DNA from: Oehlia diaphana
Taxonomy: Eukaryota; Glomeromycota; Glomeromycetes; Glomerales; Glomeraceae
DNA: 18,817 nt
Direction: 5' to 3'
Assembly (NCBI GenBank): GCA_003833135.1
Contig: QZLH01002633.1
Span: 1-18,817 of the forward strand
Made by a program: the position numbers and the translations under genes. The first letter of the stretch is position 1, and every line of letters begins with the position of its first letter. This document shows, piece after piece, positions 9,048-18,519 of this stretch. Under the pieces are notes generated by a model. That model ran no database searches, was not told where the DNA came from, and saw only the letters and a program-made list of their open reading frames with translations.

Positions 9048-10045
9048 TAGGGTTTAATACATAAATGTGATATTCTCGATTTTATCAGATTTTTACTAAT
9101 CCATTTTTGGAAATATAAACAAAGCGGGGATGGTAAATTTAGCAATGTAACAAAGCGGGATGGTGAGGGTATTAATCCGGTATTCCCCATAACATAAATA
9201 ATTATGATAATCCCCTGTCGCACTAGTGTCACTCATGATCACCATACTAATTTTTAAAATTGCGAGTAACTGAGTTTATAAATGACCAGGAATCCTCGTT
9301 TACTTATTTTCCGGCCTCATATACCCTGAAGCGTATCACTCATTAAATATTAACTATTTTAACCTAAAATTAGTAATTTCCCGCATCGGACAGAAAAATT
9401 CCTTTATGAATATATATCGAATTTTTGTGAAACAAAGTGAAATCCATATTTAATTTAATTACATGCGTAAACAATTAATCATATTGCGAGAAAAGTGTGT
9501 TTTACCCATGAAATAAATAATACTTATATATGTAAAAAATTTGTAAAAATGTTTCATAATGTAAAATATGCTTAAAATTATTTAGTATCTGTTAAAGACA
9601 TTATGGAAATTTTTGAAAAATAAGTTCCCTACCATCGAGTTCAAGGTGCAGATTGCATATATGGAGTTTATTGATTTTCTTTTGAATTTTTATAATTAGC
9701 TTTAAAGAATATCAAATTAAACATTCAGTAGAAGATATACAATAAAAATTAAAAAGTATTCAAAATAAAACGAAGTAAAAAAAAAAATTTTCGTCAATAT
9801 TTACTAATTATTACATTTGTAAAGGTAGTTCGAATACCAATGAGAAAAAATAGTAATGTTTTATATTTCATTTTTCAGTTAATGATTCAGAATTATCACT
9901 TGAGGAAGAATTAGGGTTGTGAAATTGTGTATTAATAACGAGCGACAAGCTTCTGTAAAATTTTCTAAACTCGAGAGGTATTAACTGCGCCGCAGCTCTT
10001 AATGAAATAGAATAATTATCTTCATAGAAAGGATGTCTTTTACTA
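9048..10045. other. Intergenic DNA; one unassigned frame on minus at 9868-10056
   Basis: Mostly A/T-rich. The near-repeat AACAAAGCGGGRATGGT occurs twice around 9118 and 9149. On the minus strand 10056-9868 is open and ends in a Ser-rich tail (NPNSSSSDNSESLTEK), with RAAAQLIPLEFRKFYRSLS in the middle. It has no ATG (it would begin with TTG), so it could only be a last exon or a relic. No family was recognised. Confidence 0.35.
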
Positions 10046-10207
10046 TTATTAGACAACTAATTCCTACGATAATCCTATTTATCAGCAAAATGATATTCAG
10101 CAACAATCCTTCGATAATACTCAATCTACTTCCCAAATACCTACAGTAACGGAACTGTTTCTTACAATATGCAAGATACGAGGAATACAGGATTCCAGAA
10201 TTCTTCC
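10046..10207 (+). pseudogene. Broken inverted copy of the Asn/Gln-rich gene 3' end
   Basis: The plus strand reads PIYQQNDIQQQSFDNTQSTS and, after a deletion of about 24 bp and a frame change, NGTVSYNMQDTRNTGFQNSS then TAA. This parallels PVYQQNDIQQLSFDNTQPTS and NGTVSYDKQDMEFQNSP of the minus-strand gene at 7776-8342. Similarity fades to the left near IIRQLI. Only the last third of the gene is present, in opposite orientation 1.7 kb away, so it is a degenerate duplicate rather than a functional gene. Confidence 0.85.
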
Positions 10208-11679
10208 TAAGAGCTAAAGACTCTATCAATACATTTTTTGTGTAAAATGAACGAAATACAGTATTTCCTCCTTTTTTTATGTTACTTGCTTTTAAAGTTC
10301 GAACTTCGAAATAAAAGTTCCATCATGAATGACAACTCATTTTTTTTCTTTATACAACTAAGCTAAAATATTTAATTTAAGTTATTAAATTAGCTTTAAT
10401 CTTACATTACTATAAATTTTTTAACATAACCATATGGTTCTTATCAATATTATTTTACTAGGGAACGGTAACCGTTGGAAATCCGGAGCGATAACTGAAA
10501 AGCGAAATTATTAACTTTAATTAAACACGGGGTAATTCGAATAAAAAGAATATATATCAAAAAAAAAAATAAAGGATGTTTCGTCATTATAATACTCGGT
10601 TTAAACAAAATTATATTATGTTACATTTATTTTCGTTAAGTTTGTTTATTTTTCGAATAAATAGAAAATTGAATAAATAAGTATAGTTTACTAGTTATTA
10701 ATTAAAAATTAACGAATCATCAAATAAACAGTTTTTGTTCTATTTTTATCACATGCATAAACAAAGAGTAATGTGTAACCGAAAGAACCAATACGAATAG
10801 ATGGCCATCGACTCGCACAGTGAGCTGGCAGACAACGGGACATTTGTGGAACCGATACGAATAGTATATAGTCCTTCGCTTCGCTCCGGACTAATAAATT
10901 GAGGGTAATATAAGAAATTTAGCTTTTGCAAACTTTAATTTCTTGTGTAAAGTTTATTTATTTTATTTCATTCCATTTAATTTCGTTTCATTTCATTTTA
11001 TTATTTTTCGATTATTTTGTTTTATTTTTTCTTGATTTTTTTATAATTAGGACAAAATGTTCAATAAAAATGAAATTCATTTTTTTTTTATAAAAATTAC
11101 TCAATTATTTTTGAAGATCCGATAGTTCAATATAAAGCAATCTAAATAAATATTCGCTTAAAACTTTCTAATTTGTATACTGCGGATATATTTGATATAT
11201 TTTTAACGTAAATAACATCTTTTTTCGATAAATTTTTTATGAGAAATTTTATCAAAAAGATAAAATTAAATTTACTTTTAACAAAAGACTTCTTCTCTTT
11301 GTTCACTGAATTGATGCTATATACTGTATTTATAACCAAATGATACTAAGAAGAAGTTATATTAATATAATGAGCGTTTTTTTAATTATTAGTTACTACA
11401 TTATTTGTTTGTCCCTGTAACAAATTTACCACGTGAATATGAAACATTTACGGAAAAAAAATCAAAGTAACTTTGGATAATTTCCATGTATTTAGTGTAT
11501 TTAGGCCATAAAATTCGTGAATATGATACACATACAGGAAATATCATGAAATAAAGAATATAAATTATTAATAATATTGCAAATAATTACAGATTTTAAA
11601 GTAATTAATGACTTAGATTGAAGCACTATTACTGTATTTTCGGCTAATTTCTGAATCGGCTGATTATTAACACCCAACA
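10208..11679. other. AT-rich intergenic DNA with minor repeats
   Basis: No gene was supported. Small structures: palindrome AACGGT-A-ACCGTT at 10464-10476; ACGAATAG-containing near-repeats GAACCRATACGAATAG near 10786 and 10850; a GC-rich palindromic cluster ending GTCCTTCGCTTCGCTCCGGAC near 10873; and a loose direct repeat around CGTGAATATGA near 11434 and 11516. Confidence 0.5.
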
Positions 11680-13266
11680 ATGGTGACTTTACCGCAAATA
11701 AACACCTTTATCATCTTCCGCCTGTTTATAACTACTAATACCAGGTTCATGTACTATTACGGTTCACTTGTAGGGTTTGTCTCTTTGGTTAATAAATATA
11801 ACTTTTTAGCGAAAGCCGTTAAAATTCTTGTAAATAATTCATATTATTTATCATTCACTCATTTACGAATCGCTTTTGGATCGTTAAATATCAAAAAACA
11901 ATACTATATCGTTGCAAATATTTGATATAAGCCTGTATAACGACTAAAAATCACCTGAACGGAGATTTCGTTCTATCTATTGACGGAATATTTGTAACTT
12001 ATTCACTTATTATGAATATCATATTTTAAAAGTATTTCTGATTTTCGTTTATCTCATCATACTTTAAAATACCCAAGTAGATTCAGTCATTCAGGTTAAC
12101 TGATCCAACTCAATTTTTCAATGACTTATATGTACATAACATAAAGTTAACCATTTTAAGCTTTAAATACTCCAGCTAATTATAATTTATATATATCAAT
12201 TATGACTTCGTTTTTTCTGTTCTCCTTTCTTAATATCTCTTTTCTTTACTTTTACAGTGCTTGTCATTTTTTTCACCTTTATCAACTCACTGATTTTTAT
12301 CTGGGTGATGTGTATAAATTTTTCTAATCCATAATTTGGTTATTTCTCTTTAATACAATTAACCTCTGAGGAGACAATGCAGTTAAGTGATCACCATCAG
12401 ATCATTACTATTTAGTATCAGGCACGTGAAGATCTAGTGTTGGACTATCTTGTGAAACTATCGATAACGCGCTTTTCGAAGTCGTAATATATTAAAAAAA
12501 TGGTCTTAAATAGGTGGTAAATAAGTGTTAAAAATTATCGAAAATTGGCCAAAAAACCAATTCAATATATTTTTTCGATACATTAAATACTGTTTGACAA
12601 CAAATTTGCCAATTTTTTTTTTTTATTCATTAATAAATATATAAAAAGAATTCCATTATGAAAAATCGTTGTAATAAATATAATTATTTATCAAGATTTA
12701 TACAACTATGTGAAATTTGTGGTCTGATGGATTGGATGTAATTTTGGGATTGTATTACAAATGAGTTATAGGTTTAAGAAATGATTTTGACTCATTGGTT
12801 GATAATCGGGTTTAGTTTCTGTGTCTTGAAGATACAGTGATTATGTTTTTTGATTGTTTTTTGCAAGATTTAGGATTTGAAGACTCTGTAATTTGAAATT
12901 AGACATTAAGCATATTAAGCATTTGAGGTCGTTGAATAATTTATTGGCATAAATAGCCTTCTTTTTGATTAATGACATAAGCACGTCTTTATGTTTGCAC
13001 GGAAAGTGATAATATTGTAGGGAAATAAAAAGGTTTTTGTATTCTATTGGATTTGTAAGCAATTCGTTCAAAAAATAAAAATTTATTTTTGATTAAGGGA
13101 AAAAACTTTATTCGTATTCTTCTAGGGAGAACTTATGTAAAAAATGTGCGAGAATTGTAACTGATTTGGAATTTGTTGTTGATTGATTTGTTTGTAGATT
13201 TGTATCCAAAAGCGGAAATAAATATAATAAAAAATATTGTCTATAATAATATCAAATTATCGCATA
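11680..13266. other. AT-rich intergenic DNA, no supported gene
   Basis: A plus frame with a real ATG at 11680 runs 81 codons, and a minus frame without an ATG spans 13071-12841 (contains YYHFPCKHKDVLMSLIKKK). Both lengths are expected by chance at this base composition and neither is recognisable. The minus frame looks somewhat protein-like and could be a relic. Confidence 0.45.
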
Positions 13267-13400
13267 CAGTATATCTGACAGTGTTGGCATTTGGCCGCGG
13301 CCAAGATTTTTTTGGCCATTTTGGCCACGGCCAAACCGCCAAACGGCCAACGGCCAACCCCGGCCAAACGGCCAATGTGCCAACACTGCTAATAGTACTG
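13267..13400. mobile_element. TA-flanked pogo/Tc1-like MITE with TGGCC array
   Basis: 134 bp flanked by TA on both sides (13265-13266, 13401-13402). The left end starts CAGTATATCTGACAGTGTTG and the inverted right end CAGTACTATTAGCAGTGTTG; both continue into GCA...TTGGCC, giving imperfect TIRs of about 30 bp. The core is packed with TGGCC/GGCCA words (13290-13375), so nearly the whole element could fold into one hairpin. Its CAGT ends and TA target fit Tc1/mariner-type mobilisation. It has no coding capacity. Confidence 0.85.
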
Positions 13401-13402
13401 TA

Positions 13403-13983
13403 TATCACATGATATAATCCGCAACTTTATTTAAACTTAAGCTTTTCTTTTGACTTTTTTTGACTTTTTTTAACTTTTCTTTCATTTTTCCCTTTTCAAC
13501 ATTCATTTATTTTCTTTCTTTTGGTTTGTTCTTGGGAATTGTAAGTTTCCGTAACTTTTTACTTTTATTTTATTTTAACAAGACATTACCAACGAATTTG
13601 TTTCTTTTTTTAGGTTTTTCTTGAACATGCAGGATTTTGTGCGGTAGTATTTTTTACTTTAATTTGCTTTACTTAATAAATTGTTGACTAACAGTTTTTT
13701 TTAGGCGATTTTTCTAGCTCTTGAGCACGCGGGAAATTTGGTGAAGAGGAGTTTTTTACACAAACAGTTACTAAAAATTCATTTTCTTCTTTTTTTTAGA
13801 CATACACTTCTAATTTTGAAGCATCCAAATTTCAGGCAAGTTTCTGAAAATATTTTGAAAACTTTCAAGTAAAAAAAAATGATTTTTAATTTTAATCTTC
13901 GTAGATCTCTAGAACCTAATTTACTAAAACCTACAGAATGTAAAAATAATAAAATTTTTGATTTTCAACAAATTTCTCAATAT
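13403..13983. other. T-rich intergenic DNA, no gene seen
   Basis: Pyrimidine-rich tracts with several TTTTTTAG-type acceptor-like sites (around 13614, 13705, 13799), but the intervening segments carry no convincing open exon. Nothing else was recognised. Confidence 0.4.
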
Positions 13984-14125
13984 TAGTGCTCCGTACGGGT
14001 CGGATCAGACCCGGGTGATCGACCCGACTCGAATTTTGAATCGAATCGGGATTAATCATTTTAATGACTTGTAACCCGCCCGATCCGTCGGGTTAGGGTC
14101 GTACTGTTGTTTTGACCCAGATCAA

Positions 14126-14586
14126 CCCGGGTGAGCACATCTGAAATGGGTGTCAGGTTGACGGCGCAGTGTGGCGCAGTAATTTCAAAAAAATTAAGTT
14201 AAAGATTTTCTTTTTAATGTAATGTTTTCAAATTTACACATTAGATGTAATTTCATCTGTTTTACAAATTCACTTATAAATGGAAGGAGGTTTTGGAAGT
14301 AGTTTTTGACTTTAGTATATAACAACTGATTTTATCGTCTTTGCCGATCATTTCCAAAATTGGATTTGTCGAAAAAACAGTTATTGTTAAATAACTCAAA
14401 AATGGCTGTCTAAACCACCCGTATATACTCTAAGTAAATTTGCAGAACGGACGAAAATAAATCTAATATAGTAATTTAAAGGTGTTATTTTAAATAAAAA
14501 AAATTGCAATTTAATTTTTTTGGAAAATATCGCTGCGCCACACTGCGCCGTCAACCTGACACACATTTCAGACGTGCCCCGGGTGA
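14126..14586. mobile_element. Mutator-like MITE with 9-bp target duplication
   Basis: Element at 14135-14577 (443 bp) flanked by the perfect direct repeat CCCGGGTGA at 14126-14134 and 14578-14586. TIRs of 45 bp (14135-14179 and 14533-14577) match at 43 positions; they begin GCACRTCTGAAATGKGTGTC and include GGCGCAGTGTGGCGCAG. A 9-bp target duplication with long TIRs starting in G is the signature of Mutator-like (MULE) transposition. The interior is A/T-rich and non-coding. It inserted into hAT element B, so it is younger than that insertion. Confidence 0.9.
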
Positions 14587-14669
14587 CCCAGATGACGCAG
14601 TTTTTCCCCATCATTAAGCCACGAAATGTGAGTTTTCTTGTAAAAAACTTTATTAATGAATAAGAAATA

Positions 14670-14888
14670 ATGTCTGAGACTATTGATATTGCTGAACCAA
14701 CAAATCAACTCGGAAAAAATAAAGATGCAAATATGCATCATGAAGTCATGTGTCTTAACTGTTCGTAAGTAAAAGTTTTTATTGTATTTAATTTAAAATA
14801 TATATTTAATATTATTTCATAATTCTTTTTAAAACTCTAGAGTTAATAAGACTTGGTTACGGAAAATTGGTGACTCCAATACGTTCAA
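14670..14888 (+). pseudogene. hAT transposase N-terminal remnant with BED-finger-like motif
   Basis: ATG at 14670 opens 95 nt (starts MSETIDIAEPTNQLGK, ends HHEVMCLNC) to a strong GTAAGT donor at 14765. The matching CTCTAG acceptor at 14840 gives a 76-nt intron, and the frame continues in phase as SVNKTWLRKIGDSNTFK from 14841. CxxC followed by a Trp and a (D/T)SNTFK/L helix start is the pattern of the BED zinc finger that opens many hAT transposases; the later His pair is missing. GATA-type fingers share the C-x-N-C opening and were considered, but the hAT context favours BED. The frame then runs into an internal deletion. Confidence 0.6.
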
Positions 14889-14908
14889 GGTGATAATATT
14901 ATTGAATA

Positions 14909-15040
14909 AGTGTTCCAGTAGAACGAATTTTTTCTGGTGGAGCTGATCTACTGGCAACAAAATGATGCAGCCTTAAAACATAAACTGTTCGTGCATGTAT
15001 GAGTTTGGAATCTTCAGTTGGTGAGTGTGAAAAATCAAAG
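14909..15040 (+). pseudogene. hAT transposase C-terminal dimerisation remnant (element B)
   Basis: From 14909 the plus strand reads SVPVERIFSGGADLLATK, TGA (14963-14965), CSLKT, TAA (14981-14983), then TVRACMSLESSVGECEK. This is the hAT dimerisation core; both stops sit where element A has Arg and Asp/Glu-type residues, so they are single-base decays. It is clearly a dead transposase end. Confidence 0.85.
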
Positions 15041-15317
15041 AAATTTAAACTGAATTTTATATTAATTAATAAATAAACATTATTACAATAAAAATTGTAA
15101 AATTTTTCGTAAAAAAATTGCGTAACTTGACGATTAATTTAGCTGATCATAAATTTAATATAAATTCGAGTTTGACCCGGTTAAACTATGATCGGGTCGA
15201 GTCAAGTTCGGGTTACACGGTTGATCGATCCGAATTTTCAAGTCGAATCACATGAATATTCGAGTCGAATTCAAATTTCCCTTAAACCCGACCCAACCCG
15301 ACCCGTTAGGAGCACGA

Positions 15318-16479
15318 CAAAGAATAATAAATTTTATAAAATAACTGCTTTATTAATTGAATTTTAATTTTATTAAAGGTATAAATGAATAAAAATAAAA
15401 ATAAATTACGTAATTTTAGTATAATATGTTTAATATGTGAAATCGTAATTGTGTTTTTAAAAAAACAATTGTCTCAATTAAGATAAATTACGTGATAAAT
15501 GTAATAATTGTAAAATAAAGAAAATATTATGCAAAAAGTAAATTAAATATAATAAACATAAAATTTAATTTTCTATTAATTTATTTATTAGCACATATTT
15601 TTTTTTTGCAGTTAAATCAAAATATTTTTGTAAATCATTTTTGTAATTTAATTTCGGGAAAATGTCCATGGGAAATCGTTGTCGGGAAAGGTTACATCGG
15701 GAAAATGGATGTCGGAAAATCGTTCCGCTATATTATGCATTATATATAATATATATAAAGAACATTTTTCTTTGTAGAAAAAAAATGTCAATATTTTTTT
15801 TAATTGTTAGGATTTTTAGTATTTAGAAAAAAGTATTTCTTCCTTGTTCCTCTTAGTTTTTTTTTTAAACATTTAGCAGTTTGGTGATATACTAACATCT
15901 CTTAATGATAATAATAAGAATAATAAGATGATGAAATATTTTAAAAGAATTCTTAAAAGGATTTTATCGTCAAGTTATAAAAATTGAAATTACGTAATTA
16001 CGTAATATTTGAAAATATTTTAGTGGGATACTAGGTACAAGATTATCTAATTATTAATAAAAAAGTCCTATTATAATCATATTAAATTAATGAAAGAACA
16101 TGAATCCGGTAACTAATATTTATGCTCTTGATGTGCCGTGATTAATTTGTACTAATTTGATGTGATGTAAATTAAGAATAATCTTATTACTCTCCGAATA
16201 GGTAACCACTCATTTTAGGATTAGCTCCGCGCATCTCTTCAGGGCCAGAATTACATAATGCCGCTTGGCAAAAGGCTACACGTTATTTTGGTCACCTTTT
16301 ATGTATTACTTTGTTTATGAATTTTTTAAAAATTGTTTTTTTTACTCTTTAATCTGAACGGAAGATTTATAATTTTTGTTTTTATTATTGTATGAGAATT
16401 CACGGAAATAATTTGTTTTTTTTATTAAAAATATTAATTATTAATAATGTTTTTAGTAACAAATTTTTCGTAAATATCA
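15318..16479. other. AT-rich intergenic DNA with TCGGGAAA cluster
   Basis: From 15650 to 15725 the word TCGGGAAA/TCGGAAAA occurs four times, related to the TTCGGCGAAATG word in the tandem units further right. A perfect 18-bp palindrome lies at 15989-16006. A GC-richer patch at 16195-16300 is open in more than one frame on each strand (plus: GLAPRISSGPELHNAAWQK; minus: AALCNSGPEEMRGANPKMSG) but was not identified. Confidence 0.45.
15989..16006. promoter_or_regulatory. 18-bp palindrome with two TTACGTAA sites
   Basis: ATTACGTAATTACGTAAT is a perfect palindrome made of two adjacent TTACGTAA octamers, the preferred site of fungal AP-1-like (Yap/Pap1) bZIP factors. It lies about 1.4 kb from the nearest gene start, so a regulatory role is only a possibility. 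Confidence 0.4.
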
Positions 16480-17190
16480 CTTTCGGCGAAATGTTGTTGT
16501 TTCAATGAACCCTAGTTCGGATTTCGGATATCCTAATTAGACATAGATGACAAGTTTATCCAAACAAGGATCGAAATCCGATCGATACTTACTTTTCTTA
16601 TAATATTGTCATTTTTTAATTAATTTTTTTTAATGACCAAGTTAATCAGGTGTGGAATTACGAATATTTTGGAAAAATATGGTTTGAAATTTTCGGTGAG
16701 ATGAGCTTCGGTAAAAGAATTTCGGCGAAATGTGTCTCGGTGTTCAATGAACCCTAATTCGGATTTCGGATATCCTAATAAGACATAGATGACAAGTTTA
16801 TCTATCCTAATTAGACATAATTCAAATAAGGATCGAACCTGATTGATACTTACTTTTCTTATAATATTGACATTTTTTAATTAATTTTTTTTTTAATGAC
16901 CAAGTTAATCAGGTTTCGTGGAATTACGAATATTTTGGAAAAATATGGTTTGAAATTTTCGGTGAGATGAGCTTCGGTAAAAGAATTTCGGCGAAATGTG
17001 TCTCGGTGTTCAATGAAACCCTAAATCGAATTCAGATATCCTAATTAGGCATAGATAACAGGTTTATCCAACCAAATAAGGATCGAAACCCGATTGATAC
17101 TTACTTTTCTTATAATATTGTCATTTTATAATTAATTTTTTTTCTTTTAATGACAGTTAATCAGTTTTTGTAGAATTACAAAAATATAAT
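16480..17190. repeat. Tandem repeat, three units of ~242-266 bp
   Basis: Units start with TTCAATGAACCCTARTTCGG at 16501, 16743 and 17009, so the spacings are 242 and 266 bp; the third is partial and fades near 17190. The second unit carries an extra ~24 bp that duplicates TATCCTAATTAGACATA. Each unit boundary carries TTTCGGCGAAATG. The array ends about 250 bp upstream of the secreted-protein ATG. Confidence 0.9.
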
Positions 17191-17323
17191 TAAATTATTT
17201 TTAATTGATCGATTAATCAATCAATGGAAAAAATAATTAAATGTTAATTATCTCAACTTCATTTGATAGAATAAAAAAAATAAAAGAAGGAAATGAATTT
17301 GTTTATCATAACTTGGTAAAATG

Positions 17324-17330
17324 TATAAAT
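17324..17330 (+). promoter_or_regulatory. Candidate TATA box of the secreted-protein gene
   Basis: TATAAAT lies 107 nt upstream of the ATG at 17437 and is followed by pyrimidine-rich stretches (TTTACCTTTTTTTAC, TTTCTTTCC) just before the coding region, a normal fungal promoter arrangement. Confidence 0.5.
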
Positions 17331-17436
17331 AATGGCATGAAAATGATTTTAATAATATCAAAAAAATAATATTCTTTACCTTTTTTTACAAGAATAAATC
17401 AAAATTTCACATTTCTTTCCATATCATTCTCAGAAT

Positions 17437-17943
17437 ATGTTTGCTCAATTATATATTATATATATATTCTTTTTAGTTTCGGCTGTAGTAGGAGTACCTG
17501 TAGAAAATTTACGAAATCAGACTTTTAGCACTGATAGTATTAAATTTATACCCACTAAGCCTAGATGCACTGATCCTATTTATACTAAATATATAAGCTC
17601 CGTTTGTGCTACAAGGAAATCAGCGAGGGTTACATGTGAATCTTATGATCTTCCAGGCACAATTGTAGATACTCATTTTAGCTGTGGAGAAGGCGAATCT
17701 TGTATTGATATTACCTCAAATGATGCATTTTGTGTTGATGAAAACAGTAAGCTTGTTCAAGAATGGGAAAATAATCATGTTGATGGAAGAGTATGTTCAG
17801 CACCTGTTTTAATAGTGCCACCACCAAATCTTTTTAGTCTTGCAGCTGGAATAACAACATATTCAACAACTGGGGATCCAATACAAGTAACTTCGCTAGA
17901 AGCAAGATATGATGATAAAAATTCAGATGATTATACAGAATAA
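17437..17943 (+). CDS. Small secreted Cys-rich protein, effector candidate
   Basis: 168 residues from ATG. Residues 1-19 form a clear signal peptide (hydrophobic IIYIFFLVSAVVG, cleavage near G19/V20). The mature part has seven Cys (44, 57, 67, 83, 89, 99, 120), one N-glycosylation site (NQT, 27-29) and a proline cluster (PPP, 128-130), and it lacks a membrane segment. It therefore enters the secretory pathway and is probably exported; the size and Cys content match effector-like proteins of mycorrhizal fungi. No family was recognised. The odd Cys count and acidic end suggest the 3' end may not be final: 18015-18067 could encode an extra hydrophobic last exon. A TATA box and a tandem-repeat array lie upstream. 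Confidence 0.8.
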   Translation: MFAQLYIIYIFFLVSAVVGVPVENLRNQTFSTDSIKFIPTKPRCTDPIYTKYISSVCATRKSARVTCESYDLPGTIVDTHFSCGEGESCIDITSNDAFCVDENSKLVQEWENNHVDGRVCSAPVLIVPPPNLFSLAAGITTYSTTGDPIQVTSLEARYDDKNSDDYTE

Positions 17944-18014
17944 CAAAATAATTAACAGCTTCAATATTAAACAAGAAAATTTTTCTCAATATATAAGTTT
18001 CTGCTTTACTGCAG

Positions 18015-18067
18015 GTACTACACAGGAAGTACAAGCTGTAGCTGCTCTAGGACTTGTTGCACTATGA
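18015..18067 (+). other. Possible alternative or lost last exon of the secreted protein
   Basis: After a strong acceptor (TTTCTGCTTTACTGCAG, ending 18014) the sequence reads GTTQEVQAVAALGLVAL then TGA in phase 1. The natural phase-1 joint would be after ...DDYT (around 17937), where the expected GT is absent (GAATAA instead), so a donor may have been lost. Alternatively the canonical GT at 17887 joins in phase 0 to GAAGTA at 18026 (after ACACAG), giving ...GDPIQ + EVQAVAALGLVAL. The hydrophobic tail is conspicuous against the A/T-rich flank. Confidence 0.45.
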
Positions 18068-18519
18068 TTTTTTTTTATGTTAATTATTTTGCATTCGTTA
18101 TAAACAGAATATATATTTTTTTTTAATGTATGGTTTTAATACCAAATATAAGTGTGAACAAACTGCTTTAAATTCTTTTTACAAAATTTGAAATTTAATG
18201 AAATCTTATTATAAAATTTGATATAATCTCTATATTTTTGATTGTAATTAATTTTTTTTAAACAAAAATTATATATCACATCACTGATGTTCAACACCAC
18301 AGCTATACGTATTATTTATTTTTTTTATTTATTAATATAATTCTTCGTTCTATATTAATAGATGTTTCCAATAATAAAATATTTATGATTCATATTGCCT
18401 TCAACAATAAAAATTGTTCCTTTGTAATCTTTTCTCACTATTTTTTTTTTTTCAAATAGTACGGTTAGAATTTAAAAACAAAAAAAATTTATATTGAAAA
18501 TCTACCTTGGTTTCGTAAG
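18068..18519. other. AT-rich 3' flank, no gene seen
   Basis: Poly-T and A/T-rich sequence with AATAAA-type hexamers near 18373 and 18407 that could serve polyadenylation of the upstream gene. No other feature was recognised. Confidence 0.4.

Larger units (their letters stand above)
13984..15317 (+). mobile_element. Decayed hAT transposon B, split by a nested MITE
   Basis: The left end TAGTGCTCC at 13984 is matched by GGAGCACGA at 15309-15317 (one change from a perfect inverse), the same termini as element A. Subterminal CGGGTC/GACCCG words fill 13998-14130 and 15174-15304. Inside lie an N-terminal exon pair with a CxxC finger (14670-14888) and the C-terminal dimerisation motif (14909-15040), in transposase order on one strand but joined by a large internal deletion. 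A 443-bp MITE sits in the left subterminal region. The 8-bp flanks (CTCAATAT and CAAAGAAT) match at only 4 positions, so the target duplication is lost or decayed. Confidence 0.8.

Noticed and set aside
8993..9232. Minus-strand open frame of 79 codons
   Set aside because: Begins inside the CAGTC MITE terminus and has no recognisable content.
9820..9845. tRNA T-arm-like GGTAGTTCGAATACC
   Set aside because: The loop and stem register do not fit a tRNA T-arm and no acceptor, D or anticodon arms surround it.
10749..10931. Minus-strand open frame of 60 codons
   Set aside because: Covers the GC cluster and near-repeats; reads as translated repeat rather than protein.
11142..11339. Minus-strand Lys/Ile-rich frame of 65 codons
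   Set aside because: Composition is what A/T-rich random DNA gives.
13173..13412. Plus-strand open frame of 79 codons
   Set aside because: Half of it is the TGGCC MITE, so the apparent repeats GQTA/KRPTA are the element's words.
14396..14614. Minus-strand open frame of 72 codons
   Set aside because: Lies over the right half of the Mutator-like MITE and its target duplication.
17834..18034. Minus-strand frame opposite the secreted-protein gene
   Set aside because: Antisense shadow of a better-supported gene with a signal peptide.
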